A stretch of 64,000 nt of DNA from Aculops lycopersici (taxonomy: Eukaryota > Arthropoda > Arachnida > Trombidiformes > Eriophyidae): NCBI GenBank assembly GCA_015350385.1, contig WNKI01000001.1, positions 2,385,178 through 2,449,177 of the forward strand, given 5' to 3'. Numbering within the stretch: the first letter of the stretch is position 1; each line of letters starts with the position of its first letter. This document shows, piece by piece, positions 45,333-54,903 of this stretch. The notes beneath the pieces were generated by a model, which was not told where the DNA came from, did not search any database, and worked only from the letters and a program-made list of their open reading frames with translations. The translations under genes and the position numbers were made by a program.

Positions 45333-46106
45333 ATGATTCTAGACGCCATCACAACCTCGCCACTAAATGTTTTCTTTACAATAGCAATCGGCATTGGATT
45401 AGTCTATCTCTTTTGTAGGAAACCCTCATCATCATCATCATCATCATCATCGAGCTCATCGTCTAGACCACCATATACACATAATCTCTCACATCGTTCA
45501 ACCCTCGGCATCGGAGCCCGAATTGTTGACGAGGAGCTACAAAGGACAATTGCCCAAATTGAGCGACAGGAGCGTGATATGATCCGGCAGGAACAGGATG
45601 AGGCCTACCAGCTATCCCTGCAAGCGGATCGAGAGAAAAAATTGAAGAAGGAGGAGGAGATTAGATTAAGGGAGGCCAAGGAAAGGGAAGAGAGGGAAAG
45701 ATTGGAGCGCCAAGAGGAGATGATCAATCGATTGACTCAATTGAGGAAAGAGATATCAGATAAATTACCCGAGCGACCGAAACCAGGTTCAGAGGATATT
45801 GTTAAATTAGTATTTAAACTTCCTGATGGTACTAGATATAAGCAGGAGTTTCGCAAACAAGACAAAGTGAAATATTTATACTGGTATGTCTTCTCCCTTG
45901 AAAGCGCTCCTTTGCAATTTAAAATGACAACAAACTTCCCTAAACGTGATCTACCCGGTCGCCCACCAATTCCAGAAGATTTCGAAACAAAACCTCTGGC
46001 TGGCCCAAAAACGACAATCTCATCTGAACCAAATTGTGAGCAAACTCTAGAGGAGACTGGAATCACTGAAACCCAGATAATATTTGTTTATGATTTGGAT
46101 GCATAA
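45333..46106 (+). CDS. Membrane-anchored UBX protein, FAF2/UBXD8-like
   Basis: UBXD8/FAF2 is an ER and lipid-droplet protein that recruits p97/VCP through a C-terminal UBX domain. This 257-residue product has an N-terminal hydrophobic segment (about 8-27, LNVFFTIAIGIGLVYLF), a poly-Ser tract (TCA repeats, 45427-45460) and a charged coiled coil (about 65-150) with the FAF2-type block RQEQDEAYQLSLQADREKK. A UBX domain (about 158-255) follows with KLVFKLPDGTRYKQEF, the TNFPKRDLP loop and the end TETQIIFVYDLD. FAF2 (445 residues) additionally has UBA and thioredoxin-like UAS domains, absent here. It resembles the C-terminal half of FAF2 given its own membrane anchor. A decayed copy of part of its UBX domain lies at 48899-49036. 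Confidence 0.85.
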   Translation: MILDAITTSPLNVFFTIAIGIGLVYLFCRKPSSSSSSSSSSSSSRPPYTHNLSHRSTLGIGARIVDEELQRTIAQIERQERDMIRQEQDEAYQLSLQADREKKLKKEEEIRLREAKEREERERLERQEEMINRLTQLRKEISDKLPERPKPGSEDIVKLVFKLPDGTRYKQEFRKQDKVKYLYWYVFSLESAPLQFKMTTNFPKRDLPGRPPIPEDFETKPLAGPKTTISSEPNCEQTLEETGITETQIIFVYDLDA

Positions 46107-46347
46107 ACAAAACCTCCATCAAATACACCTTTACTAGATGTATTAAAATTCCCCACACACACAGCCAATATCATGAAACTGTTAGCGAAATCTCCTAACA
46201 CCATAGTTCTTCCATATAAATTATCATTCTTATCATCGATATACAGATCTTTCTATAATGCAATTAATTTATATATAGAGCTGATTTGACGCCGAGGTCT
46301 CAACTTGAGTTGTAATGTAACCTCATGGTGAGCTCAAACGAGAAGGC

Positions 46348-48093
46348 TTAATTCGCCTTGCCTTTGTCCTCCTTCAAGCTGACCGTCCGGTTGAAAATCA
46401 AGTTGCTCTCGGTTGACGCCGGATCAACGCTAAAGTATCCGATTCGTTCAAATTGGAACCTAGAGTATGCCTTGGTACCCAGAAGATATTTGTCCACAAG
46501 GGCTTCCTTGTAGATTTGGAGTGAATTTTTGCGGCAGCTAGCAAGTATTCCATCAGGATGATCCTCTGGGTTGATCATATCGAAAAGTGTATCGTATGAG
46601 TGCACTTCGCATCTAACTGGCTGAGATACCCAATGGATGAATGCCTTAGGTTTTGGTACGCCAGGATCGGAGGCTCGTTGTGCTGTAACAATGACTTCCT
46701 TGATGGTCTTCTGATCTTCGCTGAGTACAACCTCTTTGACACTGATCAATAGGTGAACAAATCGCAATCCAACAGGTTGGACGGGAGTCAGTCGACGGAA
46801 ATTCTTATCTGGTTCGCTTGAATTCTTGAAGTCAGTCGATTCTAAATAAATAACTGGCTCAATGGTTACACGGTGCTTGTTATGCTCGCAACCATCCTTG
46901 CACTTGTCCTTATCCTCTTCAGCGGGAAAATCGTGGATCTCTATGGTGTGGGATGCTTCACCCGGAAAGATTTCATTAAAGTTGCTGATGACAACTTTGA
47001 TGGGTTCGAGAATTGCCATTGTCCTCGGTGCATGCTCGTTGAGGTAGTCGCGAACCTTAGCTTCAATCTGAGATGGCTGGGCGGCTGATAAAGCGCCAGT
47101 CACACCTAGACCGGCACAAAATTCCTTTATGGCCTCGGGTGGGAATCCTCGGCGACGAAGAGCCTCGAGTGTGTATAATCTTGGATCGTTCCAGCCAGAC
47201 ACAACACCAGCATCGATGAGCATTTTGAGTTTACGCTTGGACACGACCGTGTAATTGATATTCAATCTGGAATATTCCCACTGGACAGGACAATAGATGT
47301 CCAAAGCGTTGCACAGCCAATAGTACGAAGATCTACGATTTTGGAACTCTTTGGTGCATAAAGAATGGGTTATATTTTCGATAGAATCACAAAGGCAATG
47401 TGCGAAATCGTAGGTTGGATAGATACACCATTTGTTTCCAGTTCTATGGTGAGGTACAAACTTGATACGATATGCAACAGGATCCTGTTTACCTTCTTCC
47501 ATTGTAAACTTCATTCTAAGCGACGCAGTTGATTCGTCAAACTTTCCAAGTCTCATATCTTCGAAGAGAGTCAAACTCTCTTCAATTGGACGGTCGCGCC
47601 ATGGTGATGGGGGCGGGTTAAAGCCACGTAACTCGTGAGGCTTTTGATGGCAAACATAAGCTAGTCCCCTCTTGATTAGATCGACAGCATAATGATGCAA
47701 TTGGTCGAAGTAATCCGATGAGTATGTTATCTTGTATGGCTCGTATCCAAGCCACTTGACCATGTCCACGATGGACTTGACAAATTCATCCTTCTCAGCT
47801 TCTGGGTTTGTGTCGTCCATTCGCAAGAAACAGATTCCATTGTGTGCCTTCGCAAAGCCAAAATTAATATTAATCGCTTTGGCGTGACCAATATGTAAGA
47901 TTCCATTCGGCTCGGGTGGAAACCTTGTTCTCACCTGACCACCTGTCTCCTCAAGGTGTTTCTTCAGGAGGGCATCAGTGTTTGGCGTTTTAACATACCC
48001 CTCGGTGGTGTAATTTTCACCTGGCTTATGAAATTGGCTACCTGTCCTGAAGGTGTTGAATAGATTGTCCATGGCGGACTGTTGAGATTCCAT
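46348..48093 (-). CDS. QARS1: Glutaminyl-tRNA synthetase (without N-terminal appended domain)
   Basis: GlnRS charges tRNA-Gln with glutamine. The 581-residue product has the class I catalytic signatures: PNGILHIGHAKA with HIGH at 67-70, RMDDTNPEAE, and VVSKRKL (KMSKS equivalent) at 283-289. The two C-terminal beta-barrel anticodon-binding domains follow (PIKVVISNF, KNFRRLTPVQPVGLR, FQFERIGYFSVDP). Human GlnRS (775 residues) has an extra YqeY-like N-terminal domain of about 200 residues. Here it is missing: two in-frame TAA codons lie just upstream of the start, after an acceptor-like TTTAG. A sequencing gap starts about 115 bp upstream, so a distant separate exon cannot be formally excluded. 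Confidence 0.95.
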   Translation of the reverse strand: MESQQSAMDNLFNTFRTGSQFHKPGENYTTEGYVKTPNTDALLKKHLEETGGQVRTRFPPEPNGILHIGHAKAININFGFAKAHNGICFLRMDDTNPEAEKDEFVKSIVDMVKWLGYEPYKITYSSDYFDQLHHYAVDLIKRGLAYVCHQKPHELRGFNPPPSPWRDRPIEESLTLFEDMRLGKFDESTASLRMKFTMEEGKQDPVAYRIKFVPHHRTGNKWCIYPTYDFAHCLCDSIENITHSLCTKEFQNRRSSYYWLCNALDIYCPVQWEYSRLNINYTVVSKRKLKMLIDAGVVSGWNDPRLYTLEALRRRGFPPEAIKEFCAGLGVTGALSAAQPSQIEAKVRDYLNEHAPRTMAILEPIKVVISNFNEIFPGEASHTIEIHDFPAEEDKDKCKDGCEHNKHRVTIEPVIYLESTDFKNSSEPDKNFRRLTPVQPVGLRFVHLLISVKEVVLSEDQKTIKEVIVTAQRASDPGVPKPKAFIHWVSQPVRCEVHSYDTLFDMINPEDHPDGILASCRKNSLQIYKEALVDKYLLGTKAYSRFQFERIGYFSVDPASTESNLIFNRTVSLKEDKGKAN

Positions 48094-48208
48094 GATGGAT
48101 TATTATTCTAAATGAGATATTAGCCTAATTTTGGTATATACAAGTATATGATAAGTTAAAATAGAGGGCCATTCATGTCCGAGGCGAAACTCGGAAGATC
48201 AAGTAGAA

Positions 48209-48489
48209 NNNNNNNNNNNNNNNNNNNNNNNNNNNNNNNNNNNNNNNNNNNNNNNNNNNNNNNNNNNNNNNNNNNNNNNNNNNNNNNNNNNNNNNNNNNN
48301 NNNNNNNNNNNNNNNNNNNNNNNNNNNNNNNNNNNNNNNNNNNNNNNNNNNNNNNNNNNNNNNNNNNNNNNNNNNNNNNNNNNNNNNNNNNNNNNNNNNN
48401 NNNNNNNNNNNNNNNNNNNNNNNNNNNNNNNNNNNNNNNNNNNNNNNNNNNNNNNNNNNNNNNNNNNNNNNNNNNNNNNNNNNNNNNNN
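48209..48489. other. Assembly gap (N run)
   Basis: 281 undetermined bases directly after the left copy of the direct repeat. The true length is unknown. Confidence 0.99.
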
Positions 48490-48566
48490 GATTTACTCTA
48501 ATATTATCTGTGATCGAGTTAGTTGAATATTATTGCAATCTTATTGATTGACAACAGACATCCATC

Positions 48567-48887
48567 ATGTCCGACAGATGGGTCTCGCAGACCAGAAAGT
48601 TCTGCCAATTTTGTAATTGTTGGTTCGCAAACAACAAGGCCAGCATCGACAACCATGAAAGAGGAACTACCCATCAAGCAAATGTTGAAAAGAGTCTCAA
48701 TCAAACACGACAAAACAAGCAAGATCTGGCTGCAGCTGAAAGACTGTTCATGGCCGAGATGCAAAGGATCGAGGCGGCCGCGATGAGGTCCTTCGAGGAG
48801 GACGCAAAGCGGGACCCCTTCGCCAAGAACGAGCTTGAGAGAGTCATCCAAGCCAAAGCTAAAGCTACCTCTAACAATAGACTATAA
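48567..48887 (+). CDS. Small U1-type zinc-finger protein, WBP4/FBP21-like, no WW domains
   Basis: The 106-residue product starts with a matrin/U1-C type C2H2 finger: RKFCQFCNCWFANNKASIDNH, then H at TTHQANV, the Cys-Cys-His-His spacing of spliceosomal proteins. A helical charged tail follows (EMQRIEAAAMRSFEEDAKRD). Both parts align with the first ~100 residues of WBP4/FBP21 (KFCDYCKCW in human), a spliceosome component that normally has two WW domains downstream. No WW sequence follows; the frame stops and is followed by a UBX-gene fragment. Either a reduced spliceosomal protein or a truncated copy. No frame damage within the finger. Confidence 0.75.
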   Translation: MSDRWVSQTRKFCQFCNCWFANNKASIDNHERGTTHQANVEKSLNQTRQNKQDLAAAERLFMAEMQRIEAAAMRSFEEDAKRDPFAKNELERVIQAKAKATSNNRL

Positions 48888-48898
48888 GGATCTCAATC

Positions 48899-49036
48899 TG
48901 ATGTTACTAGATAAAAGCAGGAGTTTCGCAAACAAGACAAAGTGAAATATTTATGCTGGTATGTCTCCCTTGAATGCGCTCCTTTGCAATTTAAAATGAT
49001 AATAAACGTGATCGCCCGGTCGCCCACTAATTCCAA
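48899..49036 (+). pseudogene. Fragment of the UBX-protein gene
   Basis: About 138 bp closely matching 45824-45975 in the membrane-anchored UBX gene (the GTRYKQEF to PPIP part of the UBX domain), with small deletions and a TAA created at the start of the match (ACTAGATAAAAGC). It is a non-functional duplicate. Confidence 0.9.
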
Positions 49037-49075
49037 TAGATTCATGTTCGAGGCGAAACTCGGAAGATCAAGTAG

Positions 49076-49572
49076 CCATTAGTCCAAGTAATAATAAATA
49101 TTGATAAATTAATATAGAAGAACTACCTAGTCATCATCGACATTCTAAGACCAGTTTCGAGACTCCCTCATTTGTATCGTAGTCTGCTGTGCAAAAGCGT
49201 GATTGTAGTATGGCAGTTCTATCGTTCGAGATATTGATTTAGTCATTCGTTGTTCAGATACTTGCTGTCCAGGTGTTGTCAACTCCATCATGACTCTGGC
49301 AGGACTAAAGACTCGGTGTAATCTACTGCATGCAACTGGTCCTGCAGGATAGCGTCAATATTTTCACGTATTTTCCAAGCTGACTCGGTCATGACTCGTG
49401 AGTCCCAAGTTACCTATTCGTTTCAAAACAGTATCCGGTCAAGATTTAGTTTTACCTAAAATTTGAAAAGAGATTACACGTTGTCCGATGACATAAACAT
49501 TTCGAGCTCAAAAATATATACGGAAAGAACCGAAATCAATTATACTATTGCCTATCGTCTAATTACCTTTCT
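49076..49572. other. Intergenic region upstream of NAXE
   Basis: About 0.5 kb after the right copy of the direct repeat, no supported feature; NAXE promoter expected near its end. Confidence 0.4.
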
Positions 49573-50421
49573 ATGGGCTTACTTGGCATATCACATCCAC
49601 TTAGTAGACATTTTAGTAAAATTAGACCTTCCGAATCAAGATTATATCGGAATTTGGGACAAAGATTAAGCATGAGTTCAACCGTTAAGTTGCTTTCCCA
49701 GGATGAGGCCATCAATCTGGACAAGGAGCTATTCGATGAATTTGGCTTCAGTGTAGATCAATTGATGGAGTTGGCTGGCCTCAGTGTTGCTACAGCCATA
49801 ACTAGATGTTACTCAACATCGGATCACAACACTCCGATCATATGCTGTGGCCCAGGTAACAATGGAGGCGACGGGCTAGTTTGTGCAAGACACCTCAAAC
49901 TCTTCGGATACAACCCAATTGTCATATGCCCGAAGTCTGGCAGTGGAACTCTCTATAAAAATCTCATGGTTCAGTGCCGCAAGTTTGATATTACACTTCT
50001 AGAGACAATCCCAAAAGATCTGTCGCTCGAGAAGCTGGGCAACCTCCTGGTAGACTCTATATTTGGCTTCTCATTCAAGCCACCAAACAGAAATTTAGAC
50101 TTTGCCAATCTGTTGAATCAAATGCATGAAGCGAGCAAGAATATGCCACTGGTTAGCGTAGATATACCTTCAGGATGGCATGTAGAGAGTGGATACGCCA
50201 ACATTGATAGAGATCAAGCTAATATAGAAGCCCATCTTCGGATACCGGCACTTAAACCAGATTGTCTCATATCCCTCACGGCACCGAAATTGTGCTCGAG
50301 ATACTTTACCGGTAGCCACCACTATCTTGGCGGCAGATTTTGTCCCAAAACGTTGCAGGACAAGTATAATTTGAATCTCCCTAATTTTCCTGGGACCGAT
50401 GGCATTGTCAGGTTATCGTAA
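49573..50421 (+). CDS. NAXE: NAD(P)H-hydrate epimerase
   Basis: NAXE interconverts R and S forms of hydrated NAD(P)H so that the partner dehydratase can repair it. The 282-residue product has the YjeF N-terminal fold: VKLLSQDEAINLDKELF, FSVDQLMELAGLSVATAI, the nucleotide-binding loop GPGNNGGDGLVCARHL, the VDSIFGF strand with conserved Asp and SVDIPSGWHVESG, ending KYNLNLPNFPG. Length is as in human (288). The first 33 residues before MSSTVKLL are basic, Ser/Arg-rich and without acidic clusters, consistent with a mitochondrial presequence; the inner Met would give a cytosolic form. Confidence 0.95.
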   Translation: MGLLGISHPLSRHFSKIRPSESRLYRNLGQRLSMSSTVKLLSQDEAINLDKELFDEFGFSVDQLMELAGLSVATAITRCYSTSDHNTPIICCGPGNNGGDGLVCARHLKLFGYNPIVICPKSGSGTLYKNLMVQCRKFDITLLETIPKDLSLEKLGNLLVDSIFGFSFKPPNRNLDFANLLNQMHEASKNMPLVSVDIPSGWHVESGYANIDRDQANIEAHLRIPALKPDCLISLTAPKLCSRYFTGSHHYLGGRFCPKTLQDKYNLNLPNFPGTDGIVRLS

Positions 50422-51065
50422 CATTGACAAACCGAGTTTGTGATACATAGAGGCTTAAATTCAACCCTCCCGCTTACTTAACAAATGGTTGACTCAAAAT
50501 TCATGATACTAAAACCATTCGATTGATGATCCATTGTGTTCAGTTTTAATGAAGTCGGTCTGCTCACATCGTATCTGTGTTTCTCGTCATTTTATAATTG
50601 CTCTCGAGATTTCGATTATGATTCAATCAAAAATTTGTGCACAATCAGAGATGGGGTTTTAAGAGGGTATAATTTTGTTTAGGTGGAGGAAATTCAATCA
50701 CCTGTGGTTTAAGAGGTCTCCTATCAGGCGATAATGTTGTTTGGGTGTAATAAATCATTTGTGATGTATTTTCAAACACGAAAACACATTCGCTCTTTCT
50801 AAGTTTTATATTACATTTATTCTTGGTTTCCAGTTTCCGGTCGGCTATCAGCTCCATCGGTCGCATCCTCATTTAAAATGCCACCGACTCGAAGCCACAG
50901 TGCCCATTTCCTAGTAGTTAGCTTCCCCTTCCTATTCCACTTCTTTCTCACCTACTACCTGCCGGCATAATATCATTTTCACACATAAATATCCAATTTC
51001 TTTTTCTCTTGTTCTCTTCTAATAGAGCCTACAACTTTCATCAGCCTCAGAACAATTGATGCCTG
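50422..51065. other. Convergent 3' region between NAXE and G-alpha-o copy 1
   Basis: 0.64 kb expected to hold the 3' untranslated regions of two convergent genes. No repeat or reading frame of note. Confidence 0.4.
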
Positions 51066-52130
51066 CTAGTAAAGCCCACAATTCTTCAGGTTGTTTGCAA
51101 TGATTACATCGGTGACGGCATCAAACACAAACTGAATATTTGTGGTATCGGTGGCACAGGTCATATGACAGTAGATCTCTTTTTCGTTGGATTTGTTCTT
51201 GGCCTCGAACTGGGCCTGCACAAAGGCAGCCGCCTCGGTGTAATCTTGAGCGCCTGTGTACTCCGGAAAGCATATCGTAAGCGGCGATCGCTTGATCTTC
51301 TCCTCGAATAAATCTTTCTTGTTTAAAAATAATATTATCGACGTATCCATGAACCATTTGTTATTACATATCGAGTCGAACAGTTTCAATGATTCCTGCA
51401 TGCGGTTGGTGGTTTCGTCCTCGTGTAAAACTTGGTCATACTCTGACATGGCAACGCAAAAGATGATTGCCGTCACGTCCTCGAAGCAGTGGATCCACTT
51501 TTTGCGCTCGCTCCGCTGGCCGCCCACGTCGAACAATTTGAAGTTTAAATTTTTAAATGAGAAGTGCACCTCTACAATACCGGTGGTCTTTACTCTCGTC
51601 CTTAATATATCTTGCTCTGCAGGCATATAGTCCTTTCGGCCTAGTCTATCGAGATCGTCGAGAAAGTACTTGGCGGAATCGTTGAGTTGGTACTCGTTGG
51701 ATCGTTGGAAACACTGTTGCACGCCCGCGTCAGTCCAAAGCCGCTTCATGGCCATGAGGAATTCTTCACTAAAGGGTTCGGTGTCTTCCATTCGAGTGAC
51801 GATGTCAAAGACCATCTTTGCGTCCGATTCCCTAGAGCTGTCGGCGAATGCAATCCTGAGCGATTGCATGGCCCTCAGAATCGCTACCATGGATTGAACC
51901 GTATTAGAGTATACCACTGGCTTGTATTGGCGGAAGTCGTCGGGCGTGAAACCAGAGTCGTGGATAATTTTCATTTGTTTTACAATTGTGGACTTGCCCG
52001 ACTCGCCGGCACCCAGTAGGAGCAACTTGATGTCCTTGGCCGCTTGAATGCCGTCCTCCTTGAGGTTCTTCTCGATCAACTTGGACCTGGCGGCGGCCGC
52101 TCGCTCCTCGGCCGACATTGTGCAACCCAT
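51066..52130 (-). CDS. GNAO: G-protein alpha-o subunit, copy 1
   Basis: Heterotrimeric G-protein alpha subunit of the o class, acting downstream of GPCRs, mainly neuronal in animals. The 354-residue single-exon product begins MGCTMSAEERAAAARSK: Gly2 and Cys3 are the myristoylation and palmitoylation sites, which is why I choose 52130 over the in-frame Met at 52148. P-loop GAGESGKS at 40-47, switch I Arg179 (RTRVKTTG), switch II DVGGQ with Gln205, NKKD, and TCAT. The C-terminus NNLKNCGLY marks the o class, with Cys351 the classical ADP-ribosylation site of pertussis toxin. It differs from copy 2 (54904-55968) at only five residues: 64 D/E, 78 V/I, 98 S/G, 171 A/T, 349 K/R. Confidence 0.97.
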   Translation of the reverse strand: MGCTMSAEERAAAARSKLIEKNLKEDGIQAAKDIKLLLLGAGESGKSTIVKQMKIIHDSGFTPDDFRQYKPVVYSNTVQSMVAILRAMQSLRIAFADSSRESDAKMVFDIVTRMEDTEPFSEEFLMAMKRLWTDAGVQQCFQRSNEYQLNDSAKYFLDDLDRLGRKDYMPAEQDILRTRVKTTGIVEVHFSFKNLNFKLFDVGGQRSERKKWIHCFEDVTAIIFCVAMSEYDQVLHEDETTNRMQESLKLFDSICNNKWFMDTSIILFLNKKDLFEEKIKRSPLTICFPEYTGAQDYTEAAAFVQAQFEAKNKSNEKEIYCHMTCATDTTNIQFVFDAVTDVIIANNLKNCGLY

Positions 52131-54903
52131 TTCGAAGATGCAGAGCAAACTCTCAAGTGGAGGTAGATGTCTTGATATAGTGCCAATGTACCTGCGTGTG
52201 TGTGTTTTTTATTTGTATGTGTGTGTCGAGTTCCGTCAATAGCAATATGATACATGCAATATTAATAATCTATATTAATATATAATGATAATAATTGTTG
52301 CAGTATTTTTAGTGTCGCGAGTTGAATATCATAATCAATATGATAAAGTTGCTTTCAGTTGCGGTGGTCGTTGCTATTAGGATGGTTATGATGACGGGAG
52401 CAATAATAATAATGATAATAATAATAATGAGGATAATAATTGTTCATACTAAGTATAATTTAATTGAGTAGATGTAAGTGTAAGTGCTATTATGTGTGTG
52501 TGTATGTGTGTAAGTATGTAGGTGAATGTGTATATCGGTGTATGTGTGGCCAACTAATAATCACAAAATCTTTTCTACCTATCTGCTCAAAAGCTTGGAA
52601 TTTTCTTCAGGCGATACAAAGTCGCTATGCTACTTGGCCGATGGCAGCGCTGTCGCCGCCGCCGCTGCTGCTGCTTCTGCCGCCTCTTATTGGTGGTCGT
52701 GGTCGTCGTGAGTCGTCACTAGTGCCGCCACCGACGCGGCTAATGCTACTATAGCCGACTTGCCCTTCTGGCCACTAAACTTAGCCACTAGGCTACCCCC
52801 TCCCCATAGGCGCTCACATACAGCGAGCGCCTAGCGGCGTTAGTCGCTATGTGCCCGCTCACACTATGTGAGTAAGTGTCTGTGTGTGTGTGCGGCCGAT
52901 GCCATCGCCAGTGTCATTGTTTGTACGTGCGTATGTGTTTGAACCGAGGGCCTTGCAGTGGAAGCGGTGAGTGTGTGTATGTGTGTGAGCGTGAGCGTGA
53001 GAGTTAAAGGGAGAGAGGGGGAGCGGAAAGTTTCACCCTGTTGGGTTGATGGCATCCGAAAGTTGTAGTTGGAAGTGAAGCTGTGACTGGAGCTTGGGTG
53101 GCCCAATGGTTTCAGTGGTGGCGTCGAAAGGAGCGATAACAAAGATGGCAGCCTACCGTGCAAGACTAAGCAACACAGATACGAGCCACGAGCACCTAGC
53201 GCTGAAGTAAGTCATTGGAAGCGAGCCGGCGAACGCCGCTATGCGCACCGAGCAGATAGCAATGCCGCAACTGCCCACGACGACGACAATGACTGCCACC
53301 GCCACTGCTACGTAGAGGACCGAGTGCATTTGAGCGCTATGTGCGCGGCCAACTACGTCGGCGACGGAGTTTGCGACTGGCGGCGGCGTAAGCTCCGAAA
53401 GCATCATCCTACTGCCGCCAGGCACTAGCACAACTAAGACTCCAGAAATAAACGAAACAACATGGGAGTCGAGAGTAAAGAAAACTTTGAGCGCTTCATG
53501 GAGGGGGGAAGGTAGGGAACCCGGTGCTCGACGACTGGCCATACCCCACCGCCGCCGCTGCCACGTTTCTCAGTATATCACGCCCAAGTTGTGGGCGGCA
53601 CGCCCACGAGCAGACACACCCCGAGCGCCTCTTCGGTACTGCGCCTCAGATAAGCGCTGACCCGTTGAACAAGCCTCTTGCGACAAAGTCCGAGCTCTAG
53701 GCTCGGGTACGGCCCGCTGAGGGAAACTCGCATACTTTGAGCGTATGTGCGAGTGACCGTGCGTCACATTAACTATCCTAAATCGCCTCTCCTGTGTGTC
53801 TGTGCGTGTGTCCGCTTCGCGGCGCGTTTGCCCATCCACCCGTCTGCCTGTCGTTCGCTTGCTCGCACATCTGCTCTGGTGCATGACGGTAGCGGCAATA
53901 GGCGCCTATGCGAGAGTCTACGGCCCCCTCGCCCGCCTAGCCAATGGAGGAGCGGCGTCAGTGGGACCTAGCGCCGTATCCGCTGCTTCCATTGCCACTG
54001 CCACTACCATTGCCGCTACCGACGCCGTCGCCGCCAGGTCCCCCAGTTTGTGTGTGTGTATATATGAGAGAGAAAGAGAGTGTGTGTGTATGTCTGTGTA
54101 GGATTTGCGCGCACAAACTCAAGGCAACTCAAGATGGCCTCATATTATATTCGACTTCCACCACTACTGCTACAACTTCTACTAATACTACGACTACAGC
54201 TTTTACTCTCTACATAACTATCACCATTGCGATGTCGACAAACATGAACACGATAACGACGAGGAGTCGAAACTCGAGCAGATAGCCGAGAGATTAACAA
54301 ATCAGCATCATATATTAAACATATTCCGGCTGATTATTATTATCATTAACATCATTATTACCAAGTCTCAGCGGAAGACTACACAAGAGGGCATCTTCAA
54401 CTAGACTTTACCATAAATAATTCCTACTAATACTAAACTCTACAATTAGGAGGAGAGAGTATTGATTATTTTTAACATCATTATTATTATCTCAATCATC
54501 CAACTTGTATCATATTCTATCCTATTGAAGCATACATTTAAATCTAGCATCAGTCGCCAGCAGCAGGATCAGAATCAATCGACGAAAGCCGAGGTTGATA
54601 CATTAAAAACTAGGCTAGAGTCAATTTGAAATATATATATATATATAAATATACAGCTTTTACAATCCAAGAGGTTTGCTTGAATCCCGGTTCTTGTTTG
54701 ACGGTCTGGTGGTCGGAAGTTGAAGCGAACACAAATTTATAATACAATCTAATACATATATATATATATATGTATATATATATATGAATGCAAATATATC
54801 TATGAACATATCACTAGATATCTATAGTTGAAGCAAATACAGGCACACAATATAATATATATATATATAAATAATTATATAATTATTATTACTATTATTC
54901 AAA
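52131..54903. promoter_or_regulatory. 2.8-kb spacer between head-to-head G-alpha-o genes
   Basis: The two genes start outward from this interval, so it should hold both promoters and 5' untranslated regions. It is GC-rich in the middle (about 52620-54050) and AT-rich at both edges: AAT/ATA repeats at 52255-52460 and TA-dinucleotide tracts at 54630-54655, 54757-54786 and 54855-54870. TG-repeats occur at 52190-52220 and 52495-52550. Several short frames in the GC-rich core (for example minus 53153-53542) look non-coding. Upstream non-coding exons are possible but cannot be placed firmly. Confidence 0.5.

Larger units (their letters stand above)
48172..49075. repeat. 35-bp direct repeat flanking the assembly gap and WBP4-like gene
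   Basis: A 35-bp sequence at 48172-48206 recurs with a single difference at 49041-49075. Between the copies lie the N gap, the small zinc-finger gene and the UBX fragment. The arrangement suggests a duplication that the assembly did not fully resolve. Confidence 0.8.

Noticed and set aside
53153..53542. 129-codon minus frame with hydrophobic stretches between the G-alpha-o genes
   Set aside because: Lies in a GC-rich promoter-like region with several overlapping frames on both strands; no family resemblance. A non-coding first exon is more likely.
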